Assembly: GCA_026027325.1 (NCBI GenBank)
Contig: JAMSLZ010000003.1
Location: 186,001 to 250,000 of the forward strand
Length of the DNA: 64,000 nt
Source of the DNA: Actinomucor elegans
Lineage: Eukaryota; Mucoromycota; Mucoromycetes; Mucorales; Mucoraceae
Direction of reading: 5' to 3'
Part shown: positions 37,453 to 48,332 of the stretch, in pieces
Numbering within the stretch: the first letter of the stretch is position 1
Layout: each line of letters starts with the position of its first letter
Notes under the pieces: model-generated
The model's input: the letters and a program-made list of their open reading frames with translations, nothing else
Databases searched by the model: none
Told to the model about the DNA's origin: nothing
Program-made: the position numbers and the translations under genes

Positions 37453-38180
37453 TTATGAAGTTTGTTCGTTTGTAGTGGTTATATTCGCTGCATTTGCTTG
37501 AGTATTACTCTTTAAGCTAGTGGCATTAGTATTAGTCGATACTATTTGCTGAGATAATCTATGCTTTTCTTGCAGGGCTTTTTGGTATTGCTGCCTTCTA
37601 TATTTTTGATCCTTGGCTATCATGCGCCTTCTTTCCATTTCCTGTCTATGCATGACCTCATACTGGGATTGAGGAGGACCATACCCGAAGCAGCAGCAAA
37701 ATGATTCCAGAAAACTGCCGATAGGATCACAGAGGTTTTAGGATTTGGTATATGAATCGAAAGGTTTCTATTAGATACCTCTGATATAATGTAGGTTCTT
37801 CGGTAAAGTATGGATAATACGATCCAGGGATACCTATAGGCTGTAGATGGGGTTGGAGAGGAGTCATATGCAGTTGAGATCCATCTAACAGAACACATAA
37901 AAGTTAATACTAGATGAATATGCATGCTAAATCAGTTTTATAGTTGTATAGAAGTACAGCTGATATTTCATTGTCTTTAATTCAGCATTATGCGCAGGTT
38001 CCCTTATCATTTCATATAATATATATATATATATATTCCCATACTCTCATCGTAATACATACATTCATTAGGTATAGTAGAATACGGAGTCATGCCTTGT
38101 TGATATGGATGCATGGGAGCCATTGCCGCTTGTGGTAGCGGTGGATGACTGCCAAAATGATACGGTATAGCTGGATCCAT
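37453..38180 (-). CDS. Unrecognised Pro/Tyr-rich protein with a Cys cluster and basic coiled coil
   Basis: Three exons, 38180-38063, 37884-37779 and 37714-37453, sum to 486 nt, 161 aa. The first 90 residues are rich in Pro, His, Tyr and Gln (for example SHPPLPQAAMAPMHPYQQGM), a profile seen in adhesive or condensate-prone proteins. Then comes FLESFCCCFGYGPPQSQY with three adjacent Cys, a possible palmitoylation site. It is followed by a very basic helix, about 40 residues (MHRQEMERRRMIAKDQKYRR and on), and an Asn/Thr/Ala-rich tail. The frame is continuous only when both introns (GTATGT and GTATCT donors) are removed. No known family recognised; function unknown. Confidence 0.65.
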
Positions 38181-38350
38181 TCACTTCAAATATATGATTT
38201 ACGTGTAATAGCAAGAAGAAAAGATTTGGTTTACTGCTGGACTTAAGAATACAGATAATAGCCACCACGAGACCATAGTTTTGTTTATAAAAACAAGGGC
38301 TTTCAGCTGATACTTTTATTTAGTGAATAACATAAACCATGTGTGCTCTA

Positions 38351-39732
38351 TTATAGTTCTTGGTGCACTAGACGAGGTTCATCATCATTGTGCTTTACAG
38401 CGAATTGACTGCCTTTTTTCAAGTCTAAGCAAAAGTTAGTATGAACTTAAATCACGCAAATAAAACTAGTGCTTACATTCAATAGTTTCTGCATCAACTG
38501 TAGTAGGAAAGATGACTTGATATTCAACAAATAAATCACCCTTTTCTGAATGGTTTTCTTGGCTAGGCATTCCTTCCCCTTGAATGGTTTGAACATATCC
38601 ATACTGCGTCACTCCTTCCCTGACTAAATCAATGACTGAATTGTCTAAATGTGTTATTGTCTTCTTAAAACCACCAAGTGCTTCAATCAATGTAATATGT
38701 TGCTTTGTATACAAGTTATTGCCTCTTCTTTCAAATGTAGGATGAGGTAAAGTTTTTGTAATGAATACAATATTGCCTGGAATTGTCTCTGGATATTCAT
38801 CTGCTTCTTCATCCAAAATCTATTATAAATAAGTATACCAATACTATAAAGTAGCTTTGCGGTACTTACAATCTTTTGTTCGTCATTCATGCCTTTCTCA
38901 ATATGCAAAGAATAGTTTTCATTGCCTCTACGTACTTTTTTGCCTGCGCAACTAGGACAAGTATGCGTAATCACTTTACCTTTGCCTTCACATTGATGAC
39001 AAGCTTGCTGGAACTGCTGGAACATACCAGGTCCAACTTGAGCACGCTTAATTACCATACCGCGCCCATCACATACTTGGCAAGTTTGAATATCCTCTGG
39101 ACGACGAGCGCCACTACCATGACAGTGATCGCAGAGAACTTGCTTAGACACGTCTACTTCAATTTCAGCTCCATTATACAGATCTTCCAACGTAACTTGG
39201 AGAGGAATTGTGATATCAGGGCCTCTCTTTTCCTGTTGCTGTCCTATATACAACGGTTAACACATATCGAATTGTTGCTTTTTCGAATATCTATTTACTA
39301 TGTCCATGTCCACCACCAAAGAAATGAGAAAAGATATCAAAAGGATCATGAAATCCTCCACCACCTCCACCGCCATTGTTTTGCTTTAAACCTTCTTCGC
39401 CATAGCGATCATAAATAGATCGCTTCTCGTCATCCATCAATACTTCATAAGCTACAAGGAACATACATCAGACGACTACATTCCAGAGGTGGTCTTGCGA
39501 TGGTCTTACCATTAGCGATTTCCATAAACTTTTGGGAGGCCTTTTCGTCACCATCGTTCTTGTCAGGGTGGTAAACTCGAGACAGTTTCTTGAAATGACG
39601 CTTGATTTGTGCTTTTTGTGCATCACGAGGAACGTCGAGAATTTTGTAATAGTCTTTCCCGGCTGCAACTAGAGTCAACAGCAAGAACGTGGTGAACAGA
39701 AACAGCGTGATCGTTGCTGTGGATCCACGCAT
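38351..39732 (-). CDS. ER-lumenal DnaJ/Hsp40 co-chaperone (Scj1/DNAJB11 type)
   Basis: Five minus-strand exons, 39732-39510, 39451-39299, 39243-38870, 38819-38477, 38424-38351, sum to 1167 nt, 388 aa. It stimulates the ER Hsp70 (BiP) during folding. There is a signal peptide ([19 protein letters not shown]). A J domain follows ([14 protein letters not shown], with HPDK), then a Gly/Phe-rich linker and four CxxCxG zinc repeats ([32 protein letters not shown]). Substrate-binding domains follow. The last residues are HQEL, a variant of the K/HDEL ER-retrieval signal. The ATG at 39732 is preferred over an upstream in-frame ATG at 39798 because it gives the cleaner signal peptide. Confidence 0.95.
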
Positions 39733-41335
39733 TATGGTAAACTGTCTATAATAAGTTAATGTAAAAGAGGAAAGAGACACGAACAAAGCTATCGCCATTC
39801 TTTCCGCTTCTAAAATTTAGACACGATTACGCTTATTCTGACCAATCGGATGACAGCTAATGCAATTAGTGGTCTAGGTACGTGCGCCCCATTTCAGGGT
39901 CTAGAAATGAGCTGTTCTAAAGTTGGTTGGATATTTTCAACAAGTAGATCTGGTCCCTGATGTTACTAACGATTACCTATGTAGGTCTGAATGATCAAGA
40001 GTTATAACATAGTTTGATATGAAAATATGATTAATCTATTAATAATCACAAATGAATATTGTAGTATAATGATCGTCTGCAGAGAAACAAAGGTTCAGAT
40101 AGATAGAACAGCTCGTTCAAGCCTTGGATCATTAGCTAAATGCGATATAAGACTAAGGTCTGTCAAGAGGTCTGGCGGTGATTAGAAATTGTTTATATGA
40201 AGCATATGAAATGCAATACTAGTCATTAATTAACAATATACTATGTACATTGTTTATAATTGACTAAAAATTACACATTCCAAGTAACCTGATGGGCTTA
40301 TTAATCGATATTTCTCTCAACAGACCTTGGTTTAGCGCCACATCTGATAAGCACCCCATATCAAGAACAAGCTGTTGTATCTATTAAAACCTTTGGTCAA
40401 TTATAGTTGTATGGATATGCTGTATCTATCTATAATTAGTTGTAGCATAATAAGTCTCTGCCGAGCACGCATATCTAGTTTTCAAATGTACAATCAAATG
40501 GGTTAAGCATATTAAGATTGGATTAACGGAGCGAAAAAGCTGGATGAGAGAAAGTTGGACGCCCAAAACGACGAGAAGGTTTTTATTCTAATATGTATAT
40601 CTGAGTACAATCGAATTCTTAAGGTGGCTACATGAGGAATCAGTTGTTATTTTATGCTTATTATCTTCTCACTGGGTTTCTGTACCAATTTCTTTATTTT
40701 TGTATTTTAAATAAATAATAAAATTTGTAATAGAGGGTGCTCAGTGATAAAATACCAGAATTTTATACTTTTACTCTAATTATGATTGGTTAGTATCAAA
40801 ATCCCTCAAAAATAACGTTCAAACGTTTTTTTTTTATTTGATTGGCCAAAGCAGAAGTTTGAGCTGATGACTATTATCTCTCATATAAACTATTCAGAAG
40901 TACTGATGATTGATCTTCTCTTGTATTTTTTTATATATTCTTTTGTATGAAACAGCCTTCATTAAACCATTGCTACGTTTATAACTATCCTTAGAAAATG
41001 ACTGCAGGAGTTTTTCATAAAGCGACAAGAAAAGCCCGTGCGTCAAACGGAGGATATTTCATATGTGAACTGTAATGAACGACATAATATTCAGATGTAC
41101 TGGATAATCGTTTTTTTTTTCTTATAAACTACGATTATTGTCCTCCAGGGTCATTACTATCTTGTTACATTAATTGAAGTAATTACAGATCAATATACAA
41201 TTGTGTGACTGTGAGCTGATATAGCGATTCTATTCTGCATTACACAGGCTAAGAAGATCCTTTTATTATTATCCCTTCTGTTTTCTCTCACCAAACTTTT
41301 CAAACTTTTCATTCGTCGATTTATGAACATTAAGC
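39733..41335. other. Divergent promoter region
   Basis: Lies between the DnaJ gene (-) and the RRM-protein gene (+). A CCAAT box is at 39841-39845 (GACCAATCGG). A repeat copy lies near 40130-40290. CTCATATAAACTATTC near 40879 is a TATA-like element, but it is 450 bases from the RRM-protein ATG. No gene recognised. Confidence 0.5.
40130..40290 (+). repeat. Dispersed-repeat copy (diverged)
   Basis: AAATGCGATATAAGACTAAG, then GGTCTGTCAAGAGGTCT, TTTATATGAAGCATATGAAATGC and ATACTATGTACATTG follow the block order of the 13.5 and 45.8 kb copies, with substitutions. Confidence 0.35.
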
Positions 41336-43026
41336 ATGGCATCCTCCGATAATTCACCCAAGCAACACCAGCAAGAAGCTGTTGAAATACTACGAGATCT
41401 TCTCACCAATGAAGATAACTTGAAACCAGCCAAACACACAACTGAAGTGAGACAACTCTTTGTTGGCAATGTAAAACAAATAGTTGACCCGTTACTATCC
41501 CCCTATAAGACTGACGGAATATTTCATTGTAGCTTCCTTTTCGTGCCAAGTGGCAAGATATGAAGGACTTGTTTCGAAAAGCAGGTCAAGTGATAAGAGC
41601 TGATGTGGCTTTGAGTCCAGAAGGCCGATCAAAGGGACACGGCACTGTGCTATTTGCTACAGTGCAAGACGCGCAGAAAGCAATAGGTAAACGCTTGTAT
41701 GGCTTGTAAGGATACTGAATACTAATATGTACATCAGATACATATAATGGGTATAAATGGCTCGGAAGAGCATTGGAAGTACGAGCTGATCGTGGATATG
41801 TGGATAGCGAAAAGAATGCTACCCAAGAAGAAGTTGTCATTAATAAAGAGGATGTTATTCCTGAACAAAAACAAGAAATCGAAAAGGTACGGACATCATA
41901 TATTACGTGAGCGAATTTTTTCTGAACAAATATTCAAAGGTTGAGCCGCCATCACCCAAAAAGACAATCAAATCCCCTACTCAGAAAGAAGCTGAAGTAG
42001 TAGAAGATGACTGTAAACAAATTTTTGTTGGCAATGTATGTAAACAAAAAACAAAAAAAGCGGCCTGTAAAAGCTATTGAACTGTTAAGCTAACAGTTTA
42101 CTTCTCTAGCTGCCTTTTCAATGTCAGTGGCAGGACTTGAGAAACTTGTTTAAAAGCGAAGGTCGAGTTATTAGAGCTGATGTTGTAGTGAATTTTGAAG
42201 GTAGAAGCAGGGGGTTTGGTACAGTTTTATACTCTTCACATGAGCATGCCAAGAAAGCCATAGGTACTACAGTCTAATAGGTGCTGTTATCAACGCTGAT
42301 CCATTATATTAGAAAAATACGATGGGTTCGAGTTTCATAATAGAATTTTGAGGGTCCATTTCGATAAATTTGCAGCAAACCATCAACGGTTAAGAGAACA
42401 TGAAGCTGATACGTTTGGTCAAAGGCAAATACATGATCCGGTATCATTAGAACAATTGAGACAAACATATTTACCTCAACAAACGGTGAATTACAATCAT
42501 TTAATGGCGCCATATATACACCAAACTCCACCTTATATTGAAAATATGATGGATCCTACTACTGCAACTACTATGCCGCCTTCTACTAATGCTAATACTC
42601 TTTACAATTCTAATAATTACTACTACAATGCTACTCCAGTCTATAATAATAATTATGATAGCCAACCATCATACTATCCACCTGTTACTACTTCTACAGT
42701 TTATGGAAACAATTCAGGTACAAAAAAGACACGCTTCTTACAGTATCACAGTGACTCACCATGTAATTCTAGCCCTATATCCTACTACTGATGACAGAGT
42801 ATTGCACACTATGGCCAACCTGACTCTGTCAGACAACAGCCAACCATGGATGCATCCTCAACAGCCTACTTCTGTACCGTATCATCTGCCACCATTGATG
42901 CAATACCAATATCTACCAAATGGCCAAGATAATCTATCCAATTCTTTAGAAGAGCTTCATCTACCTACTACGAATGATTCTTCAGCTGGCCTGAACAACT
43001 ATCATGGTGGATATATGCAACCATAG
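41336..43026 (+). CDS. Two-RRM RNA-binding protein
   Basis: Seven exons: 41336-41470, 41533-41686, 41738-41886, 41940-42035, 42110-42263, 42313-42762, 42833-43026. They sum to 443 aa. RRM1 has RNP2 QLFVGNLPF and RNP1 KGHGTVLF; RRM2 has QIFVGNLPF and RGFGTVLY. The two are close copies: introns interrupt both at the same places (after VGN and after AKKAI/QKAI), so the domain pair looks like an internal duplication. The C-terminal ~190 residues are Asn/Tyr/Pro/Gln-rich low complexity (NNYYYNATPVYNNNYD and on), prone to condensate formation. The last intron is ambiguous: I used the 70-nt form ending CTGACTCTGTCAG, which has a good branch point. The layout resembles Gbp2/Hrb1-type mRNA-export proteins but orthology is unproven. 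Confidence 0.8.
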
Positions 43027-43176
43027 TATGGTAATAAAGTTTCAGTAACTGGGAAAAAATATTTATGGTGGCTTAGTCAGGGTTTTGTTCATAAAAGGGA
43101 CATGACTCATTTTCGCTAATATATGCCTGTAATTTTTTTTTATATTTTTTCTCTCTTTCCTGTTCTTTATAATAAT

Positions 43177-45430
43177 ATGAGCTTGACAGTCAACTCTAAA
43201 AATATCCCTGTAGGCATTTTAGCCATTATCGCCAGCAATGCCGAATTGAAAAAGTCCCTTACTGTTTCAGCCGGTAAAGAGACTTTGCTCAAGCTCGAAA
43301 ACACTGAGTTCCGCACTGTTCCTAACGCCGTCCGATATATCATTCGCGCATATCACCTCTTTGACGAAAGCAATGCTGATAACCAAGTCCTTGCTCATGT
43401 TTTGGATTTAGCTTTGGCCGGTCATATCGAAGCTTTGGTCGCTCGTATCGCTGTTCAACCCACCACTTTCTTGAGCGGCAATGAACCCAGTGTTGCCGAT
43501 TTCATCGCCTGGTGTCTCTTGAGAGAACAACAATCTGATAACGCGTATGTTAAAGCAGTAGAAGCCACTGCACCAGCTCAAGAAGCTTTGAAGTGGGCCA
43601 CTGAGTTATCTGCTGCTGCTCCTGCTGAAACTGTCACTGTTCCCGAAGTGCCCGGTGTCGGATCCGATCCTTCCACCAATCCCATCGATGCTTTCAAAAA
43701 TGTTATCGCTGTGCAAATCGCTTCTATCAGTAAATTAGAACCTGCCTTCATCTATCAAGCTTTGGATAACCCTCGTTCTTTGGAAAATGGTGATTTAGCT
43801 ATTGCCTTGCCTCGTTTGCGCGTCAAGGGTAACCCTGCTGCCATTGCCAAAGAATGGGCTGATGCCTTTGTCACCAACGAATACATTACTGAGTGTTCCA
43901 GCGCCGGTCCTTTCTTGAACTTCCGTTTCAACAAGAGCCTTTTGATCAAGTTGACTTTGAAACAAGTTTCTGCAAAGGTTGAAAAGTACGGCCATAATCA
44001 GTCTGGTAATAACAAGACTGTCGTTGTTGAATTTTCTAGTCCCAACATTGCCAAACCTTTCCATGCTGGTCACTTGCGTTCTACCATCATTGGTGCTTTT
44101 GTTCGTAATATCTATGATGCCAATGGTTGGAAGACTATTACTATGAACTACTTGGGTGATTGGGGCAAGCAATATGGTAAGTTGTAATAAAGGAGAAATG
44201 GGTGAGGAAAAGAGATTGACCTTGTTTTGTTTAGGTCTCTTGGCTATTGGCTTTGCCAAGTATGGTTCAGAGGAAAAGTTGGTTGCTGATCCTATCAAGC
44301 ATTTATACGATGTCTATGTTTCTATCAACAAGGATGCTAGCGAAGATGAAACTATCCACGATCAAGCTCGTGCTTACTTTAAAAAGATGGAAGACGGTGA
44401 CGAAGCTGCTTTAGCTTTATGGCGTCGATTCCGTGATTTATCCATTGTCAAGTACAGAGATATCTATGCTCGTCTTAATATCAACTTTGATGTCTATTCT
44501 GGTGAATCTCAAGTGGGTGAAGGTATGGCTCGAGCCATGAAGTTGCTTCAGGAGTGCAAATTATTAGAAGAATCTGACGGCGCCTTGGTCATCAATATGG
44601 AGAAATACAAGTTGGGTACTACAGTTGTGCAAAAGAAGGACGGAACCACCCTTTATTTGACCCGTGATATCGGTGCTGCTATGGAGCGTTATGAAAAATA
44701 CAATTTCGACAAGATGATTTACGTCATTGCTTCACAACAAGATTTGCACATGAAGCAATTGTTCAAGACTTTGGAAATGCTCAACTTTGAGTGGGTTAAC
44801 AAATTGGAACATGTCAATTTCGGTATGGTTTTGGGTATGTCTACACGTAAGGGTACTGTCGTGTTTTTAGAAGATATTTTGGAAGAGGCCAAGGAAACCA
44901 TGCACGAAGTGATGCGTAAGAACGAAAAGAAGTATGCTGAAGTGGCTGATCCTGAACAAGTGGCTGATGAAATTGGTATTTCCGCTGTCAAGATCCAAGA
45001 TAACTCTGCTCGTCGTATCAAAAACTATGACTTTGATATGGGTCGTATGTGTAGCTTTGAAGGTGATACTGGACCTTATATTCAATATGCTCATGCTCGT
45101 TTGGCTTCGGTTGAACGTAAGAGTGGTCTTGAGATCAACCATAATGCTGATTTGAGTCTATTGACTGAACCCCAAGCTTTCGATGTCATTCGTACCATTG
45201 CACAATACCCCGATCTCATCAAGAGTTTGTTGAATGGCTATGAGCCTTGTAATGTGGTGACTTACGCCTTCAAGTTGTCTCACGATATCTCTGCTTGTTT
45301 CGAAAACTTGTGGGTTCGTGGTGCTGATCCCGCTGTTGCTGAAGCTCGTTTGCTCATGTACTGGGCTGCTCGTATCACGCTTGGTAATGCTATGCGTATG
45401 TTGGGCTTGAGACCTTTGGAGCGTATGTAA
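43177..45430 (+). CDS. Cytosolic arginyl-tRNA synthetase with an N-terminal extension
   Basis: Two exons, 43177-44176 and 44235-45430, 2196 nt, 731 aa. It charges tRNA-Arg. The class I signature is PNIAKPFHAGHLRST (HAGH in place of HIGH, about aa 295-298), followed by MNYLGDWGKQYGLLAIGFAKYG. The KMSKS-loop position carries GMSTRKG (about aa 534), the degenerate form usual in eukaryotic ArgRS. The C-terminus ends LGLRPLERM, the family end. The first ~150 residues are extra relative to yeast Rrs1 (about 607 aa). They read like the helical C-domain of glutathione transferases (ILAIIASNAELKKSL, then PTTFLSGNEPSVADFIAWCL). Such appendages anchor other synthetases in multi-enzyme complexes. Confidence 0.93.
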
Positions 45431-46943
45431 ATTTCATAAAACAAAATCATTTTTTTTTATATACTTGTCATTTCTTTTCTTCTGTGTATTATTCTCGAAA
45501 ACATATCGCCTTTTTTTTTAAAAATAAAATTACAATTGTAATTAAACTTGATTGGTGTGATTTCACATGAAGAACTGGTTTTGACGTTTAATTTACATAA
45601 TTTTTAAATGCATAGGCTTGGTTTGGGCAAGGATTGCTAAACAAATGCGAAGTTAGATCGAGATAGGTAGAGAGATCTAGGGATCTTTAGATATTTTTTG
45701 TATGGAATACATATAGTTTACAGTTAACTATTGATGAACAAAATATGTTAATAATGCTTTGACTAAACTAATTTTTTTTATTATTAATGTAACAGCTTAT
45801 TTTGAGTATAACCAACTTGCCAGATGTGACATCTGACCCAAATCGGCCAAGTCAACCTATCGATTTAATTGCAGGAAATGCATGCAATTTACTATTAGAT
45901 ACCGATCATTAATGTAAAATACACCCATTGTACTTTAGTTAAATAATGATTCTAGTATCATGTATATACGTAATAGTTCATTCTGAACAAATGTTAATTA
46001 TCAAATGTGATATTTATTAAACCAAAATCAGACCAAAGTTCTATCAATCATTGGATTTTATTCATATAAAGTAAATGTTTTACAGTACATCTAAATTGTA
46101 GATTCTCATTGAACTTTAGTCAAATAGTAAATACAATAGCTGCAGCCGTTCATTTTGAGAATGCGAAATTAAATTAAGGATTTAAAAAAATTCCTCTAAG
46201 CTTAAATTTGCCAAGCCCTCTCTCTCTCTCTTTTTTTTTTTAGGTGAAGAGTGGCAAATATTATACATATTCTACCCATTCCATCGATTCATTAAACATG
46301 GGAGCATGTAATCATATTTTTGTTGCATTTTATGATATATAAAATAATTGAGTTATTATGATATTTCTACAAAACCTAAATTCCCACCTTTTTATCCATA
46401 TGAATTCAATGAATAAAGTAAAATGCAAAATAACATTTAAGCCAATTGAGGTGCTATCAAATTATATACAAACATAATTAATGTGTTTTGAATACAACAA
46501 ATTCTTTGTCTAGAAAAATAAGATCAAAGTTCAATGTAGAAGTGTAATTGCACTCTCAGGTTTGATATCCTAGAATACTAACAACTAATGAAGATCGAAG
46601 AAATTGTATGTAAAACATAGTTTCCTTTCATTGACTAGGGCTTATCATTAAAAATAAGAATGTTCATGACATTTGTAGTTTAATAATAGCTACTGATATC
46701 GTTAAATTAAGAGCCGATTGTATATTTCACGTAATTCATCCTACGTACAAGATCTGTATATTTCTTTATGGCAAGCACATCTACCTCTACAAGGGATATA
46801 TTTTACCACAGCACTCTGTACGCAAATATTTATCTCTTCCTAATAAAAATTGCCTTAAATCCGTGTACGTAGTATATTACAATATGAAATGCTGAAAACC
46901 TACATTTATTTATTTAATTGAATTATTGTTAACTATCAATATA
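45431..46943. other. Intergenic region with repeats
   Basis: Lies downstream of ArgRS and of the small secreted protein (convergent). Two repeat copies at 45.8 and 46.0 kb are listed separately. A TCTCTCTC microsatellite is at 46219-46230. No gene seen. Confidence 0.6.
45790..46175 (+). repeat. Two degenerate dispersed-repeat copies in tandem
   Basis: Copy 1: TTGAGTATAACC, CCAGATGTGACATC, AATCGGCCAAGTCAACCTAT, CATGCAATTTACTATTAGATACC, ACTTTAGTTAAATAATGATTCTAGTAT. Copy 2: TTCATTCTGAACAAATG, CAAATGTGATATT, AAGTTCTATCAATCATTGG, TTTATTCATATAAAG, GAACTTTAGTCAAATAGTAAA. As at 13.5 kb, two copies stand head-to-tail at about 190-bp spacing. Confidence 0.55.
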
Positions 46944-47117
46944 CTAGCATTCCATATAGCAATTGTTTAGATCATCCTTGCAAGTAAAAATATCATATGC
47001 TTCTCCATTTACGCATTTAGTATATTCTTCATCACATTGAACTCTACAAGATTCAGCTACGACATTGGCAAGAACTTGACACAAGGCAAAGAAAGCGAAT
47101 AAACATTTTACGTACAT
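46944..47117 (-). CDS. Tiny secreted Cys-rich protein
   Basis: 57 aa on the minus strand, start at 47117. A signal peptide (YVKCLFAFFALCQVLANVVA) is followed by a 36-residue mature part with six cysteines, spaced C-x3-C-x6-C-x10-C-x6-C-x3-C, a mirror-symmetric pattern that suggests a disulfide-stapled helical hairpin. An in-frame ATG 54 bases upstream would destroy the signal peptide position. A TTTAAATA element lies on the minus strand near 47270. Small secreted Cys-rich proteins in fungi include effectors, defensin-like and wall proteins; none can be assigned here. The C-x3-C spacing is shared with the GPI protein at 17.9 kb. Confidence 0.6.
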   Translation of the reverse strand: MYVKCLFAFFALCQVLANVVAESCRVQCDEEYTKCVNGEAYDIFTCKDDLNNCYMEC

Positions 47118-48332
47118 TCTGATTAAACTGATGTCTCTATTATTGAAAGACTTATAAGTATAATTTATCAAAAGTATTTGGAATTCTGTCTTACTTGATA
47201 AACGACTAGTGCTGTATGATGAGTTTCTTTAAAGATATAGGGAGAAAATGAACATGAATAGTGGTCTATTTAAATACAAAAAAAAAAAACATGCAAGAAG
47301 TGCCTACGTTAAACATCTTTCAAGGAGTTTAGAATGTTGGCTTCTATATGATACCTAACACATCAACAATTTCAAATCAGTAAGCATTGGTAAATACTCA
47401 ACTATCTACATAATTTCAGTTTACGATATTTATAGTGCTTTTACAAGTGGCAAAGATAGTATAGGGGATGCACAGATATGTATCTCTTATGCAAAAAAGC
47501 ATAGAAGGCTAGTGATACATATCAGATAAATACTGCAGGCATATAGGTACATGCAAAGCTAATCTATACGGCCCTACCTTAGCAAGCATCACATATTATA
47601 TAAAATCATGTGCAGTGCTTCCATTGAGTACATTTTATTGGAGTCGCTATTCACAACCGCATATTGTGCAGATCACTTCATATGCATTAACCTTAATGAT
47701 TATGGGGAGAAAGTCGATATAGTAACTTTGTAATACTAATATGTACATTTATGAACATCATTAATACAAAGAATTCTTTTGTTGCTAGTAGTGGTATACT
47801 TTGCATCATTATATAATTTGAGTTGTAAAGAACGAAGTTGGGTTGCAAATTGAGCTTCTGCTATACTTTTTATGCCATTAGAAAAAAAATGAGACAAAGG
47901 GTAAAACTTCGCTAGGAACCCTTACTCGGCCTAAAGCCAGATGATAACGAACCATAACCGCGCTTTTATGTGATCTTTATGGTTATAGTGCCATAGATGT
48001 CAGCCAATGAATCTGTTTTTCAGCCCTGCAACCTCTTCTTGCAAGGCATATCAGTGCTCGACATGCAAAAAAAAAAAAAGTCATTCGCTATTACCAATAT
48101 CTATGGGCACCTTTATTGGCCGATCCCCGTCTTTTGTTGTATCCGAATAGTAGTGCCCAATCATATATGAGCTGCAGAATTAATAGTAAAGTACAGGATA
48201 TAGCAACGTATCCAATGAAAAAAAATGTCGTTCGATATATCGCAACGCTTGCATTAATGTCTATATATCCTGCCCAAACTTTGAATAAACCACGTCCAAC
48301 ATATTCCTATGTGTTAAAACTATTTATTTAGA
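47118..48332. other. Intergenic region
   Basis: Mostly AT-rich with poly-A runs. A plus-strand frame at about 48080-48331 (AQSYMSCRINSKVQDIATYP and on) looks faintly protein-like but has no start or partner exon. The promoter of the small secreted protein is at the left end. Confidence 0.5.
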
